A stretch of 33,446 bases of DNA from Rhodospirillales bacterium (GTDB lineage Bacteria > Pseudomonadota > Alphaproteobacteria > Rhodospirillales > Casp-alpha2). Location: positions 1 to 33,446 of the forward strand of contig JAJFIJ010000346.1 in the NCBI GenBank assembly GCA_021775105.1, given 5' to 3'. The notes beneath the pieces were generated by a model. That model was given only the letters and a program-made list of their open reading frames with translations, ran no database searches and had not been told where the DNA came from. Shown here one piece after another: positions 16,415-25,700 of the stretch. The position numbers were made by a program, and so were the translations under genes. Positions within the stretch are counted from its first letter, which is position 1, and each line of letters begins with the position of its first letter.

Positions 16415-19400
16415 ATGAGTAGAGTTTCCACGTTCGCATCAAATTCCCTCCTGCTGCAGCAAACACTGCGTACCCAACAACGTGTGTTCGATGGTCAGAT
16501 TGCCATATCCAGCGAGAAAAAATCACAAACGTACGATGGAATTTTTGCCGACTCCCGTCGTCTGGTCAATGTTGAGAATACAAACAGCCTGTTGCAGCGC
16601 TACATCACTAACAATCAGCAGATGGACGTCAATTTGGGCATATCTGATACCGCCATCACCGGCATTGGCGACACACTGAAAGACTTTAAGTCGCAACTTA
16701 TCCTTTTCGAATCCGGCAGTCTCAAGTCGGAAGAAGACACCACTAGTCTTCAGACCAGTGCATTTAATGCACTTAAATCTGTTGAGGCTTTACTTAATAC
16801 CGATGTGGACGGAAGGTTTCTGTTTGCCGGAGGTCGAGGAAGCACACAACCTGTCTCGCTTGGACTGACCGATCTATCGGCATTTCAAGCCAAATATGAT
16901 GGCGCAACTATTGAATACCCAACGAATAGGGATATGCACCTGGATCAACTTTCTGCCTCGAAAGATTCAGTTACGGGGCTGCCAAACTGGCTAACGTTCG
17001 AAAATGATGCGGCTGTTAGTTCTCAAGTAACGGCATCGGCTGGGGCAAGTGCTGGTGAGATTCTCCTGACAGGCAAGGCACCTGGCAACTCTTACACTAT
17101 GACGACCGCCACCCCGACAACGGGCACAACCCTGGATAACACCAGTTCATCCACAAACACTGCCACACCCGTTTTGACTACCTCCCAACAAATCGACTTG
17201 GTGACAGTTGCCGGCACGGTGGAGGCCGGTGACCAATACACAATTACAGTCGACGGGAACGCTGTTACCTACACCGTAAATGGAACAGAAGCGAGTATAG
17301 CCGACGTGCGTACGGGGTTGGCCACCGCTATCAACGCTGATGCGACGATGAGTGCGCTGGTCACGGCCAAAAACGGGACTGCCAATGGCGAACTGATTTT
17401 GACCGGGGTTACTTCCGGTGATCGCTTTACGACAGTTATGACCACGCCAACTCAAGGGACCACAACAGACAATACGGCCTTGTCAACAACGACAACAACC
17501 GCCAATGGACTAACCGTCGCACAAGTTGACACTGCTACCCTGGCGGGCACCAAAGATAATGGCGACCAATTCAGGGTCACAATAAATGGCAACACTGTCA
17601 CTTATACGGTGACAGCCGGAGACGCTGATATTGATGCTGTCCGTAATGGCCTGGTCTCTGCCGTAAATGCTGACTCCACCATGGGAGCCTTTGTTACCGC
17701 CGCTGCCGGAGCTAATACCGGAGAGTTGACGTTTACGGCAAAGGTGCCTGGGGAAACATTCACCACGACCATGTCCATTCCTACAGATGGCGGAGTTGCA
17801 AACACCGCAACATCAGTAAATACGATCAACCCTGACGTTGTAAAGACGTCTCAACTGGACACCGTTACGATTGCCGGAACGGTCGAAGCCGGTGATCAAT
17901 ACACCGTCACAGTTAATGGAACTTCCGTAACCTACACCGTCACAGCCGGGGACACGACCATCAGCGATGTCCGCACCGGATTGAGAACCGCGATCAATGC
18001 CAATGGAACCTTGAACGCTGTGATTACAGCCGCAGACAGTGCCACCAATAGCCAATTGACTCTGACCGCGAAAACACCCGGCGACGCCTTTACGAGTAGT
18101 GCCACGGTTCCGACGTCAGGTACCACTGTGGATAACGCCGCGACATCTGTTGTGACCACGGCAAACCTGTTCACCATGGCTCAGCAGGATCTCGTCACAT
18201 TGGCTGGAACCGTCGAGGCCGGGGACCAGTACCAGGCGACAATTAATGGAACATCAGTCACCTACACCGTCACCGGCGCAGAAACCGGCATCGCGGATAT
18301 TCGCGCTGGGCTTGTCGCCGCAATAAATGCAAACGGAACATTAGGACCTCTGGTTACGGCGACGGCCAGTCAGCAAAATGGTGATCTGACCATCACGGCC
18401 GATGATGCAGCGTTTACGTTTACGACATCCCTGCAGACTCCGACAACCGGAACAACCACTGACAATACGGCCACTTCGGTAACGAGAAATAATATCATCA
18501 CAACCGCCCAGGTCGACACTGCCATTATAGCGGGTACGGTCGAAATCGGGGATCAGTATACGGTCAGCGTCGATGGCAATTCGATCACCTATACCGTTTC
18601 TGCATCCGATAAGTCATTGGCAAATATTCGTGCTGGCATTGTCTCGGCGATCAACGGAAACCCCGCCATGAGCGCCGTTGTTGAAGCTGGCGCCGGTACG
18701 GTCGACGGCGAATTTACGCTGATTGGGAAAACCCGGGGCAAGGCCTTCAAAACGACCTTGACCACACCGTCAACAGGCACCACGGCGGACAATACGGCGA
18801 CATTTGCAAAGACCACCACCAGCAGTATACAAATCGCCCAAACTGACACGATGACAATTGCCGGGTCGGTCGAAGTTGGTGATGTTTACACCCTTGATAT
18901 CGATGGGGTCAAAGCCACCTATACGGTAACTGGATCTGAAACGGGCCTATCAGACATACGTGACGGCCTGATTGCTGCTATAAATTCCGAGGTTAATGAG
19001 GGTGTCAGCCGAGTCACCTCAACATCAGCTGAATTTTCAGGCCTGACCGCAGGCGCGATTTTTACAGTATCCGGGACGGTCGGTGGCTTGAATGATGGCC
19101 TTTACAAAATCGCCAACGTCAGCAGCGATGGCAAAACCCTTGATATTGTATCACGTCAGCTGGCTACCGCCCCGGCAGCAGTTGGCACAATTGAGTTTGA
19201 AAACATTAGCGATGGCAGCTCCCGCGTCATTGCCGACGATACCGCGCTGGCGTTCACACGAACTTCTGGCACCAATCCCGACAAAATTTCCTATACAAAT
19301 GAACTATTTGACTCGGTTTCAATGGGACAGAAAATTACCGTTAGCAATGCGTCACTTGCTGCCAATAACGGCACCTATACCGTTACCGGAATTGACACGG

Positions 19401-20254
19401 TATCAAATACAATTCTTGTAGAAACGCAGCGGTTCAGCGATCAGGGAAGCCTTGCAACCCCATTTTTCTCCAAGACAGCTTCGAGCAATTCAACCATATT
19501 CACCGACGGCGGAACCGCCTCAGACACCATCACGAGTACCACAGCAGGATTTTTCAGTGGTCTCAGTCAGGGAATGGCTGTTAGCGTCAATAATTCAACT
19601 GTCAATGATGGTACTTATATCGTCGGGTCGGTATCTACCGATGGTAAAACCGTAACATTGGCCAGCGGCACAAAACTTCCAGTCGGAACCGGTGGTTCTG
19701 GCGTTGCAGACTCACGAACACCGTCATTTGAAGTCATCCAAACCACCGGATCAATTGGCGTCCAATCCTATTATCACGGTGACATGACAGCACAAACTCA
19801 CAAAGTTAACCAAAATAGTAGTTTTGCCCTTGATCTCAACGCCGTCGATCCGGCATTTGAAAAAGCCATCCGTGGCCTAGCCATAATCGCCCAAGGAAAA
19901 TTCGCAAGCGAAGGTGGACTAGACCAGAACGAAGGACGAATCGATTCCGTCATCTCATTATTGGACGGAACCATCAATCGCACGACCACAAACAAATCAC
20001 CCTTCGGCGTCAGAGAAACCGCAGGAAGCCTTCAACAGGTACAGATTGATCTCGGGTACAAAAGAGTTTTAATCAAGGATACCAACGAGTTAAGCACCCG
20101 CTTTTCATCTTTTCTGAAAACAGGTATCGCGGATATGGAAAACATTGATATCACTGAAGCCATAACCAAAATGCTTGATGATCAGCAGGCGCTTGAGGCA
20201 TCGTTCCAGGTGTTTGCCAAAATCAAACAACTCAGCCTGACCAACTTCCTCTGA
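16415..20254 (+). CDS. flgL: Giant hook-associated protein 3 FlgL with modular insertion
   Basis: The protein is 1279 aa, whereas typical FlgL is about 300-350 aa. Residues 1-195 have the FlgL/flagellin N-terminal axial region (SNSLLLQQTLRTQQRVFDGQ, VDGRFLFAGGRGSTQPV), and 1125-1279 have the C-terminal axial region (DLGYKRVLIKDTNELSTRF, ending IKQLSLTNFL). Between them lie tandem modules of about 110 residues (about 203-868) and then three copies of a different 75-85 residue beta module (about 868-1111). AAGGAG precedes the start. The ends are intact and in frame, so this appears functional. It is last in the flgI operon. No other annotation fits, since both axial ends are FlgL-like and it follows flgK. 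Confidence 0.92.
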   Translation: MSRVSTFASNSLLLQQTLRTQQRVFDGQIAISSEKKSQTYDGIFADSRRLVNVENTNSLLQRYITNNQQMDVNLGISDTAITGIGDTLKDFKSQLILFESGSLKSEEDTTSLQTSAFNALKSVEALLNTDVDGRFLFAGGRGSTQPVSLGLTDLSAFQAKYDGATIEYPTNRDMHLDQLSASKDSVTGLPNWLTFENDAAVSSQVTASAGASAGEILLTGKAPGNSYTMTTATPTTGTTLDNTSSSTNTATPVLTTSQQIDLVTVAGTVEAGDQYTITVDGNAVTYTVNGTEASIADVRTGLATAINADATMSALVTAKNGTANGELILTGVTSGDRFTTVMTTPTQGTTTDNTALSTTTTTANGLTVAQVDTATLAGTKDNGDQFRVTINGNTVTYTVTAGDADIDAVRNGLVSAVNADSTMGAFVTAAAGANTGELTFTAKVPGETFTTTMSIPTDGGVANTATSVNTINPDVVKTSQLDTVTIAGTVEAGDQYTVTVNGTSVTYTVTAGDTTISDVRTGLRTAINANGTLNAVITAADSATNSQLTLTAKTPGDAFTSSATVPTSGTTVDNAATSVVTTANLFTMAQQDLVTLAGTVEAGDQYQATINGTSVTYTVTGAETGIADIRAGLVAAINANGTLGPLVTATASQQNGDLTITADDAAFTFTTSLQTPTTGTTTDNTATSVTRNNIITTAQVDTAIIAGTVEIGDQYTVSVDGNSITYTVSASDKSLANIRAGIVSAINGNPAMSAVVEAGAGTVDGEFTLIGKTRGKAFKTTLTTPSTGTTADNTATFAKTTTSSIQIAQTDTMTIAGSVEVGDVYTLDIDGVKATYTVTGSETGLSDIRDGLIAAINSEVNEGVSRVTSTSAEFSGLTAGAIFTVSGTVGGLNDGLYKIANVSSDGKTLDIVSRQLATAPAAVGTIEFENISDGSSRVIADDTALAFTRTSGTNPDKISYTNELFDSVSMGQKITVSNASLAANNGTYTVTGIDTVSNTILVETQRFSDQGSLATPFFSKTASSNSTIFTDGGTASDTITSTTAGFFSGLSQGMAVSVNNSTVNDGTYIVGSVSTDGKTVTLASGTKLPVGTGGSGVADSRTPSFEVIQTTGSIGVQSYYHGDMTAQTHKVNQNSSFALDLNAVDPAFEKAIRGLAIIAQGKFASEGGLDQNEGRIDSVISLLDGTINRTTTNKSPFGVRETAGSLQQVQIDLGYKRVLIKDTNELSTRFSSFLKTGIADMENIDITEAITKMLDDQQALEASFQVFAKIKQLSLTNFL
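17021..19018 (+). repeat. Tandem 110-residue modules in flgL (5 full plus two halves)
   Basis: Full modules start at residues 259, 370, 480, 590 and 699 (nt 17189, 17522, 17852, 18182 and 18509), with spacing 109-111 aa. A C-terminal half module precedes them (residues about 203-258) and an N-terminal half follows (809-868, nt 18839). Each unit runs Q-x-DTVTIAGTVEAGDQY, then NGTSVTYTV, a helix with AINAN, VTAA, GELTLTAK and a TTTDNTATS linker. Related modules occur in flgE and the flagellin gene. Confidence 0.92.
19016..19747 (+). repeat. Second repeat type in flgL (three degenerate beta modules)
   Basis: Three units share the pattern F--L--G-x-x-TVSN---NDGTY-V--V---GKT. They fall at about residues 868-912 (LNDGLYKIANVSSDGKTLDI), 958-1003 (ANNGTYTVTGID) and 1038-1085 (VNDGTYIVGSVSTDGKTVTL). 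They follow directly on the 110-residue array and separate it from the C-terminal axial domain. Confidence 0.75.
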
Positions 20255-20301
20255 TCAACAACAACACATCATCGCGGAACATTCAGTAACACAAACGCAA
20301 A

Positions 20302-20335
20302 AACGCGCCCAGAAACCACAAGGTTTTTGGCGTTA
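20302..20335. terminator. Imperfect hairpin between convergent flgL and flaG-like genes
   Basis: CCAGAAACC (20309-20317) and GGTTTTTGG (20322-20330) form a 9-bp stem with one G.T pair and loop ACAA. It is flanked by AACGC and GCGTT, which can extend the stem across a small bulge. The run of T is within the stem rather than after it, so efficiency is uncertain. Confidence 0.4.
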
Positions 20336-20386
20336 TAAACAAATTTCCGGCTAACCTGACAAAAGATCAGGTGTTAGCGGCTGACC

Positions 20387-20776
20387 CTAAACGTCCTGTG
20401 ATTCTGCAACAGGATTCGATGCTGCTGTCGACGTTGGCGCAGCGGTTGGTTCCGGTGTTGAAACCGGGTCTGGTGTCGGAGCTGATTTAGCAACCGCACT
20501 CGTTTCCACTAGGGACTCAGCTTTCTTGTATACCCCCGCCGCCTTTTCAGACGGAAATTGCATTGTTACCTCTCCGGAACTTCGGTCCCGGAACTGAATA
20601 ACAAACAACCCACTATCAGAATCAATCCGACCTTTGGGAGAAGAAACAAAATCCGCTGGCTGAATAGACTCTACTTTTTTGACGACAGGAGCCGCCGTTT
20701 GGCTGCTAACCTTAGCCGTCGGTCGAGAGGCTGTATATTGCGGCGCTTGAACCGATTTTACATCCACATCTAACAT
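20387..20776 (-). CDS. FlaG-like protein
   Basis: This 129-aa protein has a disordered N-terminus. A compact central block (about residues 48-80; SGLFVIQFRDRSSGEVTMQFPSEK in two segments) matches the FlaG pattern of a short beta-hairpin followed by GEV-x-QxP-x-E. The tail is rich in Pro, Thr, Ala and Ser. FlaG proteins are linked with filament length or export in several bacteria. I choose the ATG at 20776 because AGAAGG lies 8 bases upstream; an in-frame GTG at 20785 is an alternative. It is the last gene of the flagellin-side minus-strand cluster and is convergent with flgL. Confidence 0.6.
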   Translation of the reverse strand: MLDVDVKSVQAPQYTASRPTAKVSSQTAAPVVKKVESIQPADFVSSPKGRIDSDSGLFVIQFRDRSSGEVTMQFPSEKAAGVYKKAESLVETSAVAKSAPTPDPVSTPEPTAAPTSTAASNPVAESQDV

Positions 20777-20942
20777 GACTGCCACCTTCTGTGCATATCA
20801 AAAAAATATTTTAGCTATCATCTCACTTCCAAATATAACAGACATTTCTTTGAAAATCTAGAGAAAATTAAAAAAATATGGTTTTTTTTATTGTTTTATT
20901 CAGAATTTCGAGCATTAGCACCAATTCGTTACTGTCCAATCT

Positions 20943-20980
20943 TGGAAACAGCACACTAAATACTGCATTTACTGTTTCCA
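20943..20980. repeat. 9-bp inverted repeat between the unknown gene and the flaG-like gene
   Basis: TGGAAACAG (20943-20951) and CTGTTTCCA (20972-20980) form a perfect inverted repeat with a 20-base centre. It lies 29-66 bp downstream of the stop at 21009 on the minus strand. No T-run follows in that direction, so it could be an operator or attenuator for the flaG-like gene. Confidence 0.4.
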
Positions 20981-21008
20981 GCATCATAAAATAGACTTGA
21001 GGGTACGG

Positions 21009-21665
21009 TTATCTATTTCCAGCCCCGAATAATAACTCAACAGCGGAATCGAGCATCGCGTCCATATAGTTCAGACCCGCGACAAGCATTCCGGCCAACA
21101 TGGCACCCCCCTGGGTTGACGCGTTACCTTCTACATTATTGGGTGGAGTATCAATAACCGCCTGGTCGGCACCCGGTTCAGGTTCGGGAGCTTCATATTC
21201 AATAGTATCATAATCATTCTTGACGTCCGATCCCATCTGCAACTGTATCGAATATGGGATCTTGTCATTTATGCTGCCGCCCGTACGACTGACGCGAACA
21301 AAATATTCACCGGGCTTCCATTTTTCGCCTTCCGAAGATTGCATCCGCTCAAATCGTTGGTACAGCAACCGGGTACTTTCATCGCTATCGGCGATCACCC
21401 TTCCCTGTTTGTTGAGAATCTGAAAACGGGCCTCTCCCTCTTTGAAATTGGCCATCTTGAGATCGCCGGTCGAATCAACAAAAAATTTAAAATGATCCTT
21501 CTTGTCGCCCTCGGTGAGGGAACTGAAAATATTCAATCTGGCATTATTCATCCGGACCCGTCCCACCTCGCGGGCGTTTTTGAGGGAATCTTGCAAAACA
21601 TCACGTTTTTTGCTTTCCCACACCCGGGGGCCTTTAGGTGTCGAGAATTCTGATCCGACTTCCAT
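21009..21665 (-). CDS. Unrecognised flagellar-locus protein with possible PPC-like beta domain
   Basis: I do not recognise this 218-aa protein. Residues 1-45 are charged and probably flexible. Residues about 46-150 look like a beta-sandwich of the bacterial pre-peptidase C-terminal type: FVDSTGDLKMANFKEGEA, FQILNKQGRVIADSD, GEYFVRVSRTGG, PYSIQLQMG. An acidic Pro-rich linker (about 155-182) follows, then a hydrophobic C-terminal helix (AMLAGMLVAGLNYMDAML). There is no signal peptide. A strong GGAGG ribosome site is present. It lies 29 bp after flaF and before the flaG-like gene, so a flagellar role such as export through the flagellar apparatus is inferred from context. Confidence 0.75.
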   Translation of the reverse strand: MEVGSEFSTPKGPRVWESKKRDVLQDSLKNAREVGRVRMNNARLNIFSSLTEGDKKDHFKFFVDSTGDLKMANFKEGEARFQILNKQGRVIADSDESTRLLYQRFERMQSSEGEKWKPGEYFVRVSRTGGSINDKIPYSIQLQMGSDVKNDYDTIEYEAPEPEPGADQAVIDTPPNNVEGNASTQGGAMLAGMLVAGLNYMDAMLDSAVELLFGAGNR

Positions 21666-21693
21666 GAACTATCCTCCTTTTAACGCCCTTTAA

Positions 21694-22134
21694 TCAAACG
21701 TCAAAATTTGTGGGTCCTCCGGTTGGCGCTGGCGCCGGTCCTGGTCCAATTGATGGTGCCTGTTCGTTATTTTCTGCACTTTCCAATAATCCCATTGCCA
21801 ATTGGCGGTTAAGATTTATCAGAAACGGTACTTTTTCGCGGTCAAGATCACCAAGGCATCTGAATGTTGTACGATCAACCAAAATCGACAACATCAAAAT
21901 GTTGTCTTTTAGCTCTTTCTGCAATGGGCAATCTTCTTCCAGCAGCGCGGTCTGAATAATCGTCCACAACACCTGATTTAAACGAAGCGCCTCACGAAGC
22001 GCATTTTTATCATCAGGGTTTTTGCAGGCATCTTCCAATCCGGTCGCGGATTTCATCAATCCCCAAGCTTCAACCTTGCGAGGATCCTCCACCGAAGGAA
22101 CCTGTTCATATGCCTGGGCTTTAGCATACGTCAT
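21694..22134 (-). CDS. flaF: Flagellin synthesis regulator FlaF
   Basis: FlaF acts with FlbT in Alphaproteobacteria to couple flagellin synthesis to export. This 146-aa protein has the family pattern YEQVPSVEDPRKVEAWGLMK, EALRLNQVLWTIIQ and NLNRQLAMGLLES. It carries an extra Pro/Gly-rich tail of about 25 residues (GPGPAPAPTGGP) not typical of the family. Its start overlaps the end of flbT by 14 bases, so the two are translationally coupled. Confidence 0.92.
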   Translation of the reverse strand: MTYAKAQAYEQVPSVEDPRKVEAWGLMKSATGLEDACKNPDDKNALREALRLNQVLWTIIQTALLEEDCPLQKELKDNILMLSILVDRTTFRCLGDLDREKVPFLINLNRQLAMGLLESAENNEQAPSIGPGPAPAPTGGPTNFDV

Positions 22135-22558
22135 GTTCTACCGCCTTTTTGTAATTTTTGGGACTGAGACAGTCTGGAAAAGCTTTCTGACAGTTCTTCA
22201 TCGCATAAAACAAATCGCCGTTGGCAATGTTTCCGATGATCTCGTCAATCTCTTCTTGTTGATCGGGATAATCTGTTTTCAGAAGGTTAATCGTATCAGT
22301 TAACTGATTAAGCAATCTCTCCCCATTATCGGGATCAATATACAGCAACTGGACCAGATAATAGAGCCAGCTGTCACTGCGCGACGAGCCTTCTGCTTCC
22401 ATCGCGGCAAAGATTTCGGTATCCGTCAACACGTCTTTTTCATGAAGGATACGGGCGCGGTTATGAAACAGAATATCACAAGAGCGACCGACTGGGGAAA
22501 TCACCGCGCCATTGATAATAACTTTTTCGTTTTCTCTGAGGCTTAACCTTAACGCCAT
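22121..22558 (-). CDS. flbT: Flagellin translational regulator FlbT
   Basis: In Caulobacter FlbT binds the 5' leader of flagellin mRNA and promotes its decay when export is blocked. This 145-aa protein starts MALRLSLRENEKVIING and contains GAVISPVGRSCDILFHNRARIL and LLYIDPDNGERLLNQL-type blocks characteristic of the family. The ATG at 22558 has GGAGG 6 bases upstream; a longer frame to 22579 is rejected. It lies downstream of flagellin on the same strand and overlaps flaF. Confidence 0.92.
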   Translation of the reverse strand: MALRLSLRENEKVIINGAVISPVGRSCDILFHNRARILHEKDVLTDTEIFAAMEAEGSSRSDSWLYYLVQLLYIDPDNGERLLNQLTDTINLLKTDYPDQQEEIDEIIGNIANGDLFYAMKNCQKAFPDCLSPKNYKKAVEHDVC

Positions 22559-22678
22559 GAGAACCTCCGGAAATGGCACAATTGATCAAACAGCAACTGG
22601 CCAAAATAGTCGCAAACAGTATAACAAAACGTAAATAACAAAAATATGAATAAAGGAATTTGGGGTAGGTCGATAGTT

Positions 22679-22701
22679 GGGGGGAGCTTTCTGCTCCCCC
22701 C
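22679..22701 (-). terminator. Strong hairpin after the flagellin gene
   Basis: GGGGGGAGC and GCTCCCCCC form a perfect 9-bp stem with a 5-base loop, starting 13 bp after the flagellin stop. On the minus strand it is followed by AACTATCG rather than a T-run. It may therefore stabilise the flagellin mRNA 3' end more than terminate. Confidence 0.55.
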
Positions 22702-22714
22702 GTTAGTATCGATA

Positions 22715-25700
22715 TTATCTGAACAGTGACAGAACAGACTGAGCAGACTGGGAAGCCATACTCAAAGCCTGAATACCCAACTGCTGACGTGTCTGCAGCA
22801 TCAACATATTCGCTGCTTCTTCGTTACCATCAGCCAGAACCAGTTTATCGGAACCCTCGGTCAAGGCATTGATGTAGTTTGCAGTAAAGTCTTCACGTGT
22901 CTGAATAACACTCAGGTTGGTTGACAGGTTCTGCGCGTTGGAGCGCAACGTTGTCAGAGCAGTATTCAGTTCAGCGATAGCGGCATCAATGTTGGACGTC
23001 GTCGCCCAGTTATTAACCGCCGTGTTAATACCAAGACCATTGGCCTGAATATCAACAGCTTCCACGTTGATAAACGCTGTTGCATCCTGGTTAAAGTCAA
23101 CTTTCACGTCGTTCTCACCCGTACCACCGGTATTGGTGACAGCAACACTGGAAGTCTGACCTGCGACCAGAAGAGCGTCATCAGCCTTGAAACCAACCGT
23201 CGATCCCCACGCACTGTTGGAGGATGAAACGACCGTATTAGACGATGCTGATACGTTGATTTTATTGGTCGTACTGTTTGACGTAACCACGGCCTGGAAC
23301 AAACCGGAGTTATCTTCGACCGTCAACACCGATTTCTCACCGGCAACGACAGCCGCATCATCAGCCGTCAGGTTAAGGGCATTACCCCAAGCCGTGTTGG
23401 ATGCGGTCACGGCAGTCGTCGACGAGGTGTTGATGTTGACTGTTTCTGTGGCACCGTTGGACGAGATCTTGTAGCGAGCATCGCCCGTGGTTGTGAAGGC
23501 ACCGAATTTCTTCACGGTTTGTGTGGTGCTTGTACCACTCGTGCCGAAGGAAGAAGTCGTGGCGTTGGTACCCGTGGCGGAGATCGTCGACGTGCCACCT
23601 ACACCACCGTCTTCGGTAAAGGTCACGACGCCGAGAGCCGAAGTCGCCGTACCGAGAGCCGCGATCGTCGTGTTCGCGTTGATCGCCGCAGTCAAACCGG
23701 ATGCAACTGCGGTTACCGTGGTCGCACCACTGGCCGCCGTAAAGTTGACGGTCGTACCGCCAACAGTTGCCGTGTAGACATCACCGGCATCAACCGTCCC
23801 GGCAACCGTGACGGTTTTCTGCTCGGTCACGTTGGCAACAGAAGAACCGGCACCACCAGAGTTATTGAGCACCGTGAAGTCACCGCCCGTATCGTTTAAT
23901 TTCGAAATGGCAGATGTGAACGACTTACCGGCAGTATTTGCCGTAATGAGAAGGGCACCGCCACCCGCAGTGTCATCTGTGGTGAATCCAGCTGTTGACA
24001 AAGCTGCTGTATGCGCGGCTTCCCAAGCGGCGACCACGCCAGCCAAGGTCGTATCACCGGCCGTGGTGGTATAGTCGTAGTTGGTGCCATCGATCGTGAT
24101 GCGCAATTGGTCACCTGCGTCACCAGCGGTGAACGCACCGCCGACCACAAAATGCTCAACTTGCGCCACCGGTACGCGGCTCTGCGCCACTACCGGGTTG
24201 GTGTTGGTTGACAGATTGGCGTTGGAAGTCACCAGGCTGACAGTCAAATCACCAACCGTCACCGTGTCCACGCCATCAGCATTGAAGCTGGAAAGCGCAA
24301 TGGTACCGGTCGTGCTGCTGGTTCCGTCGGTGATCACCAGATCCGTGCCGCTGATGGCAAAGGTCATGTTGGTGGTGTTGTCGGAAGAATAACCGGACAC
24401 GTGGGCATAAAGTTCGCCGCCCGTCATACCGAGACCGGAGGTCAGGTTGTAGACTTCCGTACCGGTGGTTTCGTTTTGCACGCCTGCGGTAATACCGAGA
24501 TCGCTCAATAATCCATTTGCACCCACCACGGTCTCACGGATTTCAAGAACCTTGCCAGCCGTCGTCGTAAAGGCGATGCCTTGGCCCGCTGTGTGCGAGG
24601 CAGTGATGTCGGCGAAGGTGGAAACCTTGGTCACCAACTCAGCCGCCGTGTTGTCACCGGCATCGGTGTAGACGAATTGACCAACCAAGCCGCCATCAAT
24701 GTAGAAATCAACAGATGTGCCATCGGTAACGTTGGTACCAGTATCCACATCCGTGGTCGTGGCTGCGAAGGTGTTGGTGCCGGTAACGATAGTCTGCACC
24801 TGGGCAACCTCTTTCTGCACCTCAATCGAATAGGTGCCGGCAACCGGCGTGCCAACGATGGAAACATCGGAAACACCAGCAAGAGCCGTTTCAACAGCAG
24901 TGGTGTTATCGACGATATCGGTAGTGTTGGCGCGATCACTGGCGGAGGCCAGATTTTTGGCAACCGTGGTGGAGTTACCATCGGTCAAACCCGTCAGCGT
25001 GCCCGTCACTGCGATATTTACCGTCAGATCGTTGATTGTCGCGGTTGTAATTGAACCTGTGGCACCGCCTGTAGAAAAATTAGCGAAAGCGACGGTTGTG
25101 CTGTCTGTGCCATCCGTAATAACCAGATCGTTACCACTAACAGCAACAGTCACAGTGGTAGAAGTATCGCGTGAGTACCCTTCCGTCCAGACATTTACGT
25201 TACCACCAACAGCAGCAAGCGCTGTCGTGACTTCCGTACCGGTCTGGTACCCCTGATGGGTAATGCCCAACTCGGAAAGAATAGACGCACCACCGGTCAG
25301 CTGAAGTTTTTTGCCATCGGTTGCCGTAATAACCAACTCATTACTAACCAGAGATGCAGAAACATCGGCAAACCCTTCGCCAAGGTTTGCACCAACGGCA
25401 TTAATAAATTCACCAACCGTGTTGTTACCAGCATCGGTGTAGGTAAACGTACCAACCGTAGTTCCATCAACAACAAAACTAAGTGCAGTACTATCCGCAA
25501 TGTTTGTAGCTGTATCAAGGTCGACACTGGTCGACGTGAACCGGCCTGTTGTTGAACTGGATACGGACGTCTGGCCTTCAACTTTCTGCTGCATGGTAAC
25601 GGAATAGGTACCTTCAGCCGTATCCGTCCCAACACGAGAGAAATCAGTAAGACCGGTAATTGCCGCTTCAGCGACGGAACTGTTATCAGAGAACGTCCCC

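Noticed and set aside
17021-19018. CRISPR-like array because of regular spacing
   Set aside because: The period is about 330 bp, in frame, and the units are diverged protein-coding modules rather than short identical repeats with spacers.
24581-25256. Several long plus-strand frames opposite the flagellin gene
   Set aside because: They follow from the biased Thr/Val/Ala codon use of the repeats; their translations are low-complexity and mirror the sense repeats.
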